From the NCBI RefSeq assembly GCF_035917235.1, contig NZ_CP108423.1:6043501-6107500 (forward strand): a DNA stretch of 64,000 bases, written 5' to 3'. Of the stretch, positions 48,253 to 55,542 are shown in pieces. The position numbers and the translations under genes were made by a program. Within the stretch, counting starts at the first letter, position 1; each line of letters starts with the position of its first letter. The DNA comes from Streptomyces sp. NBC_01294. GTDB lineage: Bacteria > Actinomycetota > Actinomycetes > Streptomycetales > Streptomycetaceae. The notes below the pieces were generated by a model that worked only from the letters and a program-made list of their open reading frames with translations, was not told where the DNA came from and did not search any database.

Positions 48253-48954
48253 ATGACCCAGGACGCATCGCACCAGCCCTACGGAACCCCCGAAGTCCCC
48301 CGCGTCGCAGTCCGCGGCGAAGCCCGCCTCGAAGTCGACCCCGAGATCGCCCGGATCGGCATCACCGTCAGCGCCCGCGGCACCGACCGGCGCACCGCCC
48401 TCGAAGACCTCACCCGACGCAACAACGCCGTCCTCGACCTCGTCAAGAGCTACGGCGACCCCGTCGAAAAACTCGAAACCGGCGCCTTCTCCATCACCCC
48501 CGAACTCACCCGCCACGGCCGCGCCGAACGCATCCGCGCCTACCACGGCCGCGTCCACATCACCGCCGAACTCAGCGACTTCACCACCCTCGGCGAACTC
48601 ACCACCCGCCTCGCCGACCTCGAACTCACCCAGGTCGACGGCCCCTGGTGGGCCCTGCGCCCCACCTCACCCGCCCACGGCCAGGCCCGCCGCCAAGCCG
48701 TGCTCGAAGCCGTCCAGCGCGCCCGCGAATACGCCGAAGCCCTCGGCGCCCGCCTCGCCGCCCTCGTCGAACTCGCCGACCTCGGCGCCGAGAACGCCGC
48801 CCCCTTCGCCGCCGCCCCCGGCTCCGGCATGCGCACCATGGCCTTCAGCGCCGCAGAGGACGCCGGCCCCCCGCCGCTCGACCTCGAACCCCAGCGCCAG
48901 ACCGTCTACGCACAGGTGAACGCCCGCTTCACCATGACCCCGCCACAACTCTGA
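48253..48954 (+). CDS. SIMPL domain protein (DUF541)
   Basis: 233 aa. VAVRGEARLEVDPEIARIGI, followed by DLTRRNNAVLDLVKSYG and the C-terminal PQRQTVYAQVNARFTM, are typical of SIMPL/DUF541. Members are often exported and linked to stress tolerance, but this one has no signal peptide, so it is likely cytosolic. Molecular function is unknown. It is divergent from the 5'-nucleotidase gene and 171 bp ahead of pyk. Confidence 0.88.
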   Translation: MTQDASHQPYGTPEVPRVAVRGEARLEVDPEIARIGITVSARGTDRRTALEDLTRRNNAVLDLVKSYGDPVEKLETGAFSITPELTRHGRAERIRAYHGRVHITAELSDFTTLGELTTRLADLELTQVDGPWWALRPTSPAHGQARRQAVLEAVQRAREYAEALGARLAALVELADLGAENAAPFAAAPGSGMRTMAFSAAEDAGPPPLDLEPQRQTVYAQVNARFTMTPPQL

Positions 48955-49044
48955 AGAACCCACTCCGAAAGCACTCTGAAGAACCCGCAAACGACGCCCC
49001 GGGGGGTGCTCATCAGAGCACCCCCACGCACATTCAACAGTTGT

Positions 49045-49071
49045 CAACAACCTTTTGCTCAAAGGTTGTTG
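49045..49071 (+). promoter_or_regulatory. AT-rich hairpin in the pyk leader
   Basis: CAACAACCTTT and AAAGGTTGTTG form a perfect 11-bp stem with a TGCTC loop, 55 bp before the pyk start. A second small inverted repeat, CCTAC-TCCCTG-GTAGG, lies at 49094-49109. The region is far more AT-rich than the genome. It could be an operator or a leader structure; without a T-tract it is not a clear terminator. Confidence 0.55.
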
Positions 49072-49125
49072 AGTGGACACCCGGAAGCGATTACCTACTC
49101 CCTGGTAGGGGAATACGCTCGCCTC

Positions 49126-50553
49126 ATGCGCCGAGCGAAAATCGTATGTACCCTGGGCCCCGCAACCGACTCATACGACCAGATCAAAGCCCTGGTCGAA
49201 GCCGGAATGGACATCGCCCGCTTCAACCTCAGCCACGGCACCTACGCCGAACACGAGGAGCGTTACCAGCGCGTACGCAAGGCCTCCGACGAGACCGGCC
49301 GCAGCGTCGGCATCCTCGCCGACCTTCAAGGCCCGAAGATCCGCCTCGGCCGCTTCCGCGAAGGACCCGTACTCCTTGAACGCGGTGACGAATTCACCAT
49401 CACCGTCGAAGACCACGAAGGCGACCGCCACACCTGCGGCACCACCTACAAAGGACTCGCCGCCGACGTCACCACCGGCGAACGCATCCTCGTCGACGAC
49501 GGCCGCGTCACCCTCGAAGTCACCGAGGTCGACGGCCCCCGCGTCCACACCCGCGTCATCGAAGGCGGCATGGTCTCCGACCACAAGGGCCTCAACCTCC
49601 CCGGCGTAGCCGTCTCCGTCCCCGCCCTCTCCGAAAAAGACATCGAAGACCTCCGCTGGGCCCTGCGCATCGGCGCCGACGTCATCGCCCTCTCCTTCGT
49701 CCGCAGCGGCCGCGACATCCAGGACGTCCACCGCATCATGGACGAAGAAGACCGACGCCTCCCCGTCATCGCCAAGATCGAAAAGCCCCAGGCCGTCGAC
49801 AACGTCGACGACATCGTCGCCGCCTTCGACGGCATCATGGTCGCCCGCGGCGACCTCGGCGTCGAAATGCCCCTGGAACAGGTCCCGATCGTCCAGAAGC
49901 GCGCCGTCAAACTCGCCAAGCGCAACGCCAAGCCCGTCATCGTCGCCACCCAGATGCTCGACTCGATGATCGACAACTCCCGGCCCACCCGCGCCGAAGC
50001 CTCCGACGTCGCCAACGCCGTCATCGACGGCACCGACGCCGTCATGCTCTCCGGCGAAACCAGCGTCGGCAAATACCCCGTCGAAACCGTACGCACCATG
50101 TCCCGCATCGTCGAAGCAGCCGAAGAAGACATCCTCGCCAAGGGCCTGCCGCCGCTCACCGAACGCAACAAGCCCCGCACCCAAGGCGGAGCCGTCGCCC
50201 GCGCCGCCGCCGAAATGGGCGACTTCCTCGACGCCAAATTCCTCGTCGCCTTCACCCAGAGCGGAGACACCGTCCGCCGGCTCTCCCGCTACCGCTCACC
50301 CATCCCCCTCCTCGCCTTCACCCCCGACCCCGCCACCCGCTCCCAGCTCAACCTCACCTGGGGCGTCGAAACCTTCCTCGGCCCCCACGTCGACTCCACC
50401 GACGCCATGGTCGCCCAGGTCGAAGAAGAACTCCTCCGCATCGGCCGCTGCGTACCCGGCGACACCGTCGTCATCACCGCCGGCTCACCCCCCGGCGTCA
50501 CCGGATCCACCAACCTCGTCCGCATCCACCACATCGGCGACGCAGTCCGCTAG
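49126..50553 (+). CDS. pyk: Pyruvate kinase
   Basis: 475 aa, full length. Converts phosphoenolpyruvate and ADP to pyruvate and ATP. AKIVCTLGPAT at the start, RFNLSHG, the K-containing IAKIEKPQA near 220, DGIMVARGDLGVEMPLEQVP near 240, and IVATQMLDSMI near 275 are intact. The C-terminal regulatory domain ends HHIGDAVR. The TAG stop is part of the CTAG end of MITE copy 3. RBS AGGGGAA at a long spacing of 12. Confidence 0.98.
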   Translation: MRRAKIVCTLGPATDSYDQIKALVEAGMDIARFNLSHGTYAEHEERYQRVRKASDETGRSVGILADLQGPKIRLGRFREGPVLLERGDEFTITVEDHEGDRHTCGTTYKGLAADVTTGERILVDDGRVTLEVTEVDGPRVHTRVIEGGMVSDHKGLNLPGVAVSVPALSEKDIEDLRWALRIGADVIALSFVRSGRDIQDVHRIMDEEDRRLPVIAKIEKPQAVDNVDDIVAAFDGIMVARGDLGVEMPLEQVPIVQKRAVKLAKRNAKPVIVATQMLDSMIDNSRPTRAEASDVANAVIDGTDAVMLSGETSVGKYPVETVRTMSRIVEAAEEDILAKGLPPLTERNKPRTQGGAVARAAAEMGDFLDAKFLVAFTQSGDTVRRLSRYRSPIPLLAFTPDPATRSQLNLTWGVETFLGPHVDSTDAMVAQVEEELLRIGRCVPGDTVVITAGSPPGVTGSTNLVRIHHIGDAVR

Positions 50554-50714
50554 TGCCGTCACCGGCAAGGTTCACCGCGTCACGGCCCCCGGCACGGCAC
50601 CTCGCCGCGTTGTCGGACCGCGCACGCACGTCCAGTACGAGCTGCGGCCCTCCGCCTTGCGATGCACCGCACCGGACGCCGCGCCCCGGCAAACCTCTCC
50701 GGCCACAGCACTAG
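50550..50714. mobile_element. MITE-like dispersed repeat, copy 3 (different terminal repeats)
   Basis: 165 bp between CTAG at 50550 and CTAG at 50711. The core has the same blocks as copies 1 and 2 (CCTCGCCGCGTTGTCGG, GTCCAGTACGAG, CCTCCGCCTTGCGATGCA). The ends differ: CTAGTGCCGTCACCGG on the left and, reading inward on the other strand, CTAGTGCTGTGGCCGG on the right. The left CTAG contains the pyk stop codon. The remaining sequence to 50876 holds nothing recognisable. Confidence 0.82.
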
Positions 50715-50876
50715 ACCGCCCGCCGCGGCAGCCGCGGCCCCGGCACCACACGCACGCAACGCACCGCGTCGGGCACCCCACCGGCCCTCACCCCACACCA
50801 CCGGGGAAGCGCCCCGCCCGACGCGGTCACCGCACCCACGCAGCCCACCGCGAACCAACCAGGCCGGCCGGATCGA

Positions 50877-51128
50877 CTACCAGCCGAAACGGCGATCGAC
50901 GACAGCGGCGAACTCCTCGAACGTCAACACCGCATCCCCGTTCGCATCCGCCGCATCGAACAGCGCCGACGACGCATCCGCATCCCCCAGCCCCCAATAC
51001 GGCAGATCACCCTGCGCGGCCAACGTCGGCCCCTTCGACCGCAGAGCCGTAATCACCTCCACACGGGTCAGCTCACCGTCGTCGTTCAGATCCAGCGCCT
51101 CGAACAGCTTGCGAGCCTTCTCACTCAT
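50877..51128 (-). CDS. EF-hand calcium-binding protein
   Basis: 83 aa with two EF-hands: loop 1 DLNDDGELTRVE (residues ~14-25) and loop 2 DANGDAVLTFEE (~62-73), each with ligands at positions 1, 3, 5 and 12. It is a calmodulin-like actinobacterial Ca2+ sensor or buffer, cytosolic. ATG at 51128 follows AAGGG. It is divergent from a MarR-like gene, with an inverted repeat between. Confidence 0.93.
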   Translation of the reverse strand: MSEKARKLFEALDLNDDGELTRVEVITALRSKGPTLAAQGDLPYWGLGDADASSALFDAADANGDAVLTFEEFAAVVDRRFGW

Positions 51129-51154
51129 CACGGAAACCCTTCATCGTTCAGCCT

Positions 51155-51178
51155 TGACCTCAACCTAACTCGAGGTCA
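51155..51178. promoter_or_regulatory. Inverted repeat TGACCTC-N10-GAGGTCA between EF-hand and MarR-like genes
   Basis: Perfect 7-bp half sites, centred 25 bp before the MarR-like start. TTGACC within it may be a -35 element. MarR proteins usually bind such inverted repeats in their own divergent promoter. Confidence 0.6.
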
Positions 51179-51190
51179 TACGGTCACCAC

Positions 51191-51646
51191 ATGACGATCA
51201 AGGAATACTCCCAAGAGCAGCTCGCCGCCCAGCCCATCGGCTACTGGACCCGCGAAGCCGCCAACCTCGCCATCGGCGGCCTCCGCACCGCCCTCGCCGA
51301 AGAAACCCTCACCCAGCCCCACTGGTGGACCCTCAACCACATCGCCGCCACCCCCGGCACCTGGACCCGCACCACCCTCACCACCAAACTCGCCCCCTTC
51401 GACGACCAGAACACCGACTTCGAAGCCCTCTACGACGACCTCACCACCCGCGGCTGGATCACCGAGACCGACAACCGCCTCACCCTCACCGAAGCAGGCG
51501 AAGCCGGCCGCACCCGCGCCCACGACCGCAACGCCCACATCCACACACGCATGCGACAGGGCATCTCCGACGCCGAGTACGCCACCACCATCGACGTCCT
51601 ACGCCGCCTCGTAGCCAACCTCGGCGGCTCCGGCGACCTCCCCTAG
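51191..51646 (+). CDS. MarR-like winged-helix regulator
   Basis: 151 aa. A winged helix can be read from LTQPHWWTLNHIAATPGTWT through LYDDLTTRGWITETDNRLTL to TEAGEAGRTRAH, flanked by long helices, as in MarR. YATTIDVLRRLVANLGG is the C-terminal dimer helix. It probably controls itself and the divergent EF-hand gene. The effector is unknown. Confidence 0.82.
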   Translation: MTIKEYSQEQLAAQPIGYWTREAANLAIGGLRTALAEETLTQPHWWTLNHIAATPGTWTRTTLTTKLAPFDDQNTDFEALYDDLTTRGWITETDNRLTLTEAGEAGRTRAHDRNAHIHTRMRQGISDAEYATTIDVLRRLVANLGGSGDLP

Positions 51647-51670
51647 ACCCCCCGCCCGGCCCGCCCGAAG

Positions 51671-51690
51671 CCTGAGTAGTCGTACTCAGG
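51671..51690. promoter_or_regulatory. Palindrome CCTGAGTA-GTCG-TACTCAGG
   Basis: A perfect 8-bp inverted repeat with 4-bp spacer, 52 bp before the 51743 gene. It is a candidate operator. A weak hairpin is the alternative. Confidence 0.6.
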
Positions 51691-51742
51691 CGCGCCGGCC
51701 CCACCGTTCCGATACTGGCTGTCGGACGAACGGGGAGAAGTC

Positions 51743-52231
51743 GTGAGACGACGTCGGTCAAGACTTGAAGTGTGGATTCCGGCTGTCTACCTGGCCGTGG
51801 TGATCGGGCTGTTGGTCTGGGTGGACGTGCTCGTCCGGACCGGGGACGCCGGATTCGCCGGCATCTGGCCGATGCTGGCCACCGCACCCCTCAGCCTCCT
51901 GGCCCTGAGCCTGGTCGTGCCCGATCCCGAAACGGTCGGGACGCCGGAGATCACCCCGCCCGCCCACACGGGCCCCGTGCCGCCGCCCGAGCCCGAGCCC
52001 GCGCCCGAGCCCCTGCCCGGGGAGACACCCGAGCCCGTGCCCGTGCCCGAGGGGCCGCTCCCGACCGACTCGGGAGCGTACGACCTGCCCGGCGCCGAAC
52101 TGTCCGACATGTGGCTGGGGTTCGGGTTCTACGGTGTCATCCTGGCCTGCGCCCTGGTCAACGCCACGGCGCTCTGGGCGCTGGTACGCGGCCTGACCGG
52201 CCTCCTCGCACACCGCCGGCAGGCCCCCTGA
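51743..52231 (+). CDS. Small membrane protein, possibly SCO4225 family
   Basis: 162 aa. Helices at about residues 11-31 (WIPAVYLAVVIGLLVWVDVL), 41-60 and 125-148. A Pro/Glu-rich periplasmic or cytoplasmic loop (about 62-112, with PEPEPAPEPLPGE) separates helices 2 and 3. FAGIWPMLATAPLSLLALSL resembles proteins annotated as SCO4225 family; this is from memory. GTG start follows GGGGAGAAG. Function unknown. Confidence 0.75.
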   Translation: MRRRRSRLEVWIPAVYLAVVIGLLVWVDVLVRTGDAGFAGIWPMLATAPLSLLALSLVVPDPETVGTPEITPPAHTGPVPPPEPEPAPEPLPGETPEPVPVPEGPLPTDSGAYDLPGAELSDMWLGFGFYGVILACALVNATALWALVRGLTGLLAHRRQAP

Positions 52232-52456
52232 CAGGCATAGCTCAGGGTGCCTGCGCGCGCCCTTGAGGACCTTGTCCACCACGTCGCGCGGCCGTACACG
52301 GCCATCCCCCCACCAGTGGCGGGATCAGCTCCTTCGGAGCGCAGGGCGGCGTTCACCGTCGGCCGGGACCGGAGGGCTGCATCAACGCATCCTGGACCGC
52401 CCCTGCAGCCCGGCAGACGACCCGCCAGGTCCTGCCCGGCGGATCACGTGACTGGT
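52232..52456. other. Intergenic region, nothing recognised
   Basis: 225 bp between convergent genes. It has a small inverted repeat CAGGCA-N10-TGCCTG at 52232-52253 that may serve as a weak terminator. No open frame of interest. Confidence 0.4.
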
Positions 52457-53023
52457 TCAGCACCGGCTCGCGTACGGGGTGCCGGACAATCCCTGGCCGA
52501 CCCGCCGGGCCAGCACCTGACCCGGCCACTCCCCGTCCAGGAACGCCTCGGTGGGGGCGAACCCGTTGCGCTCGTAGAACGCGACCAGGCCGCCGCCACC
52601 ACCCGCCCAGCAATCCACCCGCAACAGCCCCACCCCGGCCCGCCGGGTCTCCTCGGCCGCGTGAACCAGCAGCGCCGCCCCGACGCCCAGACCCGCGTAC
52701 CGCCGATCGGACACCAGCAGCCGCACGTACCGCTCCGGCTCCCCGGCCGGCGCGATCGGCATCTGGGGGCTCGGCCCGGAATCCAGCACCAGCGCGCCGA
52801 CCGGCACCCCGTCCAACTCCGCGATGTACGGGGCGTTCTCGGTCGTGTACCGCCCGACCCGCTCCACCCCACCGGGCCTCTCCGAATACGGAACCGTGCC
52901 CCACTGCTCGGTATTGCCGCGCGCGTTCATCCAGGCCACCGCGGAGTCGAGCATCCCCAGAATCGCCGCCGCGTCGTCCGGGCCGCCCGGCCTGATCCGT
53001 ATGTCGTGTGTCGTCTCGTTCAC
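52457..53023 (-). CDS. GNAT family N-acetyltransferase
   Basis: 188 aa. The acetyl-CoA loop is RRYAGLGVGAALL near residue 105-117, matching (Q/R)xxGxG/A. FYERNGFAPTEAFL near 155 is the usual C-terminal signature. The substrate is unknown. The gene stands alone; the next minus-strand gene ends 29 bp after it does not overlap. Confidence 0.92.
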   Translation of the reverse strand: MNETTHDIRIRPGGPDDAAAILGMLDSAVAWMNARGNTEQWGTVPYSERPGGVERVGRYTTENAPYIAELDGVPVGALVLDSGPSPQMPIAPAGEPERYVRLLVSDRRYAGLGVGAALLVHAAEETRRAGVGLLRVDCWAGGGGGLVAFYERNGFAPTEAFLDGEWPGQVLARRVGQGLSGTPYASRC

Positions 53024-53052
53024 GGTGGCAGCTTAGGCAGGCCGGAACCTGC

Positions 53053-53817
53053 CTAGTACTTGGGCCCGATGTGGGCGTCCATCAGCGCGACGGACTCCCG
53101 TCGGGCGATGGAGACGTTGAACGGGTCGCTGCCCCGCGCCAGGATCGTCCACCGGACGCCGACCTTGGTGAGCGTGTCCGTGCACAGTTTCCGGATGTCG
53201 TCCGACTTGTTGGTGAAGAAGTACCGGGGGTACTCGTACCGCTTGCCGTTGCGGACGGTCCAGTTGATGGTCCGGCACCCGTCGGAGTGGATGAGCCCGC
53301 GGAGGAACTCCCAGGGGTGGGCATCGACGATCACCCGCTGCCAGTCCTCCAGGGTGATGCGCCGCTCGTGCTTCTTGCCCGGCCCGTGCTGCGGGAACAG
53401 GCACGTCCAGTGCCACGTGTACGACTTGACCTCCACGCAGCCCTGTCGGTGGCGTCGGCCCACTTTGGGCTGGGGCATGACGAGATGCATCGCTTCCTCG
53501 GCGGCGTCGATGAGTCCTGGCCGTGAGGCGTCGCAGAAGATGGACAGGTGGTGCTGCTTGTACTTCGAGATGATGTGGCCGTCGCCGAGGTAGAGGCCCA
53601 GGAGGTAGGCATACGCAGGCTGATCGGGTTCCCGGCCCGTACACCTCGGACAGTCGGTCGGCTGCTCGTAGATCTCGCCCCGGTGCTTCCGGTCCTGATG
53701 TCGCCACCAGCCCACAGTGCCCCGGGGGACGCCCAAATGCTCGGCCACGACTCTGTTGGTCACGCCTCGGCGTAACAGCAGGACTGCTTCTTCGCGTATC
53801 GAAGGATTGTGCTCCAC
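53053..53817 (-). CDS. Helix-turn-helix protein with LAGLIDADG-type endonuclease domain
   Basis: 254 aa. N-terminal HTH at about residues 5-45 (LLLRRGVTNRVVAEHLGVPR, GTVGWWRHQDRK), a CPRC pair near 57, then two LAGLIDADG-like helices: YLLGLYLGDGHI near 71 and FLRGLIHSDGCR near 175, with acidic ends (GDG, SDG) as in active homing endonucleases. A monomeric two-motif enzyme or a domesticated regulator of WhiA-like type is possible. The GTG at 53817 follows GAGG. It lies 111 bp downstream of a tRNA on the same strand. Confidence 0.8.
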   Translation of the reverse strand: MEHNPSIREEAVLLLRRGVTNRVVAEHLGVPRGTVGWWRHQDRKHRGEIYEQPTDCPRCTGREPDQPAYAYLLGLYLGDGHIISKYKQHHLSIFCDASRPGLIDAAEEAMHLVMPQPKVGRRHRQGCVEVKSYTWHWTCLFPQHGPGKKHERRITLEDWQRVIVDAHPWEFLRGLIHSDGCRTINWTVRNGKRYEYPRYFFTNKSDDIRKLCTDTLTKVGVRWTILARGSDPFNVSIARRESVALMDAHIGPKY

Positions 53818-53928
53818 ACCCGGGAGCCTCGCGGTCGTTCGTCCGGTTGGCCGCAATTCGAAGCTTCGTTCACCGTGACGAGTGAAGATCGCAGAATTCG
53901 CTTTGCGACCTTGAAATTGAAGGAGAAG

Positions 53929-54001
53929 TACCCCGGGTCGGATTCGAACCGACGCTGAATGGGTTTTGAATCCATTGCCTCTACCGCTGGGCTACCGGGG
54001 C
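53929..54001 (-). tRNA. tRNA with anticodon CAA (Leu by anticodon), unusual type I shape
   Basis: Reading the minus strand from 54001: acceptor GCCCCGG pairs with CCGGGGT; D arm GCC/GGC with AGCGGTAGA loop; anticodon loop TTCAAAA (anticodon CAA at 34-36) on stem ATGGA/CCCAT with an A-C mismatch next to the loop; five-base variable loop TCAGC; T arm GTCGG-TTCGAAT-CCGAC. CCA is not encoded. Bacterial tRNA-Leu normally has a long variable arm, which is absent here. So identity and charging are uncertain. Confidence 0.85.
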
Positions 54002-54100
54002 CCCTTCGAAACGAAGGATACCGAAGACCCTCCGTGTCACAAACATACAGGAGCTAGGTAGGCTCGGGGGAGCTGAATCGCCTTGCAACAAGGAGCCCCC

Positions 54101-54754
54101 GTGACCGCCGAGCACGAGTCGACGCCCACGCCCGACGCCGACCAGCCGCACGTTCCGCCGCTGACGACCCGCGTCGTCATCGCCGAGGACGAGGCGCTCA
54201 TCCGTCTCGACCTCAAAGAGATGCTCGAAGAAGAGGGCTACTCCGTCGTCGGCGAGGCCGGTGACGGCCAGACGGCCGTGGAGCTCGCGCGTGAGCACCG
54301 GCCCGACCTGGTCATCCTCGACGTGAAGATGCCGGTCCTGGACGGGATCTCCGCGGCCGAGAAGATCGCGGAGGAGTCCATCGCCCCCGTGCTCATGCTC
54401 ACCGCGTTCTCGCAGCGCGACCTCGTCGAGCGGGCCCGGGACGCCGGGGCCATGGCGTACCTCGTGAAGCCGTTCAGCAAGAGCGACGTGGTGCCCGCCA
54501 TCGAGATGGCCGTCTCCCGCTTCGCCGAGCTGCGTGCGCTGGAGCAGGAGGTCGCGGACCTGTCCCAGCGGCTGGAGACCCGCAAGCTGGTGGACCGGGC
54601 GAAGAGCATCCTGCAGACGCAGTACGGGCTGACGGAGCCGGCCGCGTTCCGCTGGATCCAGAAGTCGTCCATGGACCGTCGGATGTCCATGCAGCAGGTC
54701 GCCGAGGTGGTCATCGAGGACGCCGAGGCGAAGAAGAAGGACAGCGGCAAGTAG
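54101..54754 (+). CDS. pdtaR: ANTAR domain response regulator PdtaR
   Basis: 217 aa. Receiver domain from about residue 22 (RVVIAEDEALIRLDLKEML), phospho-acceptor Asp74 in LVILDVKMP, Lys in YLVKPF near 124. The ANTAR RNA-binding domain fills ~150-210 (LVDRAKSILQTQYGLTEPAA, AFRWIQKSSMDRRMSMQQVA). PdtaR works as an antiterminator after phosphorylation by PdtaS. The GTG start follows AAGGAG. A strong terminator separates it from the convergent liv operon. Confidence 0.95.
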   Translation: MTAEHESTPTPDADQPHVPPLTTRVVIAEDEALIRLDLKEMLEEEGYSVVGEAGDGQTAVELAREHRPDLVILDVKMPVLDGISAAEKIAEESIAPVLMLTAFSQRDLVERARDAGAMAYLVKPFSKSDVVPAIEMAVSRFAELRALEQEVADLSQRLETRKLVDRAKSILQTQYGLTEPAAFRWIQKSSMDRRMSMQQVAEVVIEDAEAKKKDSGK

Positions 54755-54776
54755 CGGCAAGCAGGCCAGGACATGC

Positions 54777-54814
54777 GTGAGGCCCGCCTCCCCCCGAGGG
54801 GAGGCGGGCCTCAC
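54777..54814. terminator. Bidirectional terminator between pdtaR and livF
   Basis: A perfect 17-bp stem, GTGAGGCCCGCCTCCCC and its complement, with a CCGA loop; ACGTTTT follows on the plus strand. Confidence 0.9.
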
Positions 54815-54825
54815 ACGTTTTCGGA

Positions 54826-55542
54826 TCAGTCTTCGCCGAGGTAGGCCTTGCGGACGTCCTCGTTGTGGAGGAGGTCCCGGCCGGTGCCGGAGAGGACGAT
54901 CTTGCCGATCTCCATGACGTGCGCCGTGTCGGAGAGCGAGAGCGCCGCCTGGGCGTTCTGCTCGACGAGCAGGATCGTCATGCCCGCGGCCTTGAGCTCC
55001 TTGATGGTCGCCATGATCTTCTGCATCATCAGCGGCGAGAGGCCCATGGAGGGCTCGTCCAGCATGAGCAGCTTGGGCTGGGACATGAGCGCGCGGCCCA
55101 TGGCGAGCATCTGCTGCTCACCGCCCGAGAGGGTGCCGGCGGCCTGCTTGCGGCGTTCGCCCAGGATGGGGAACATCTCGTAGGCGCGCTGGACGTCCTT
55201 CTCGATGCCCTCCTTGTCGGTGCGCAGGAAGGCGCCGAGCTGGAGGTTTTCGGCGATCGTCAGCCGGGGGAAGATGTGCCGTCCCTCGGGGGAGTGGGCG
55301 AGGCCCAGGGAGACGATCTTGTGGGCGGGGACGGCGGCGAGGGGCTGGCCGTCGAAGGTGATGCTGCCGCTCTTGGGCTTGAGGAGCCCGGAGAGGGTGC
55401 GCAGGGTGGTCGTCTTGCCGGCGCCGTTGGTGCCGACGAGGCAGACGATTTCGCCTTCGTTGACTTCGAAGGAGATTCCCTTGACGGCTTCGATCTTGCC
55501 GTAGGCGACCTTGAGGTCCTCGACCTTGAGCAGTGCGGTCAC
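54826..55542 (-). CDS. livF: Branched-chain amino acid ABC transporter ATP-binding protein LivF
   Basis: 238 aa ABC ATPase. Walker A GTNGAGKTT (~37-45), signature LSGGEQQML (~138), Walker B LLMLDEPS (~158) and H-switch VEQN. It energises uptake together with LivG. The GTG start overlaps the livG stop by four bases. It is the last gene of livJ-H-M-G-F. Confidence 0.96.
   Translation of the reverse strand: MTALLKVEDLKVAYGKIEAVKGISFEVNEGEIVCLVGTNGAGKTTTLRTLSGLLKPKSGSITFDGQPLAAVPAHKIVSLGLAHSPEGRHIFPRLTIAENLQLGAFLRTDKEGIEKDVQRAYEMFPILGERRKQAAGTLSGGEQQMLAMGRALMSQPKLLMLDEPSMGLSPLMMQKIMATIKELKAAGMTILLVEQNAQAALSLSDTAHVMEIGKIVLSGTGRDLLHNEDVRKAYLGED

Noticed and set aside
53040..54001. Integrative element at the tRNA
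   Set aside because: No integrase and no duplicated tRNA 3' end was found on the far side of the LAGLIDADG gene, so there are no att sites to report.
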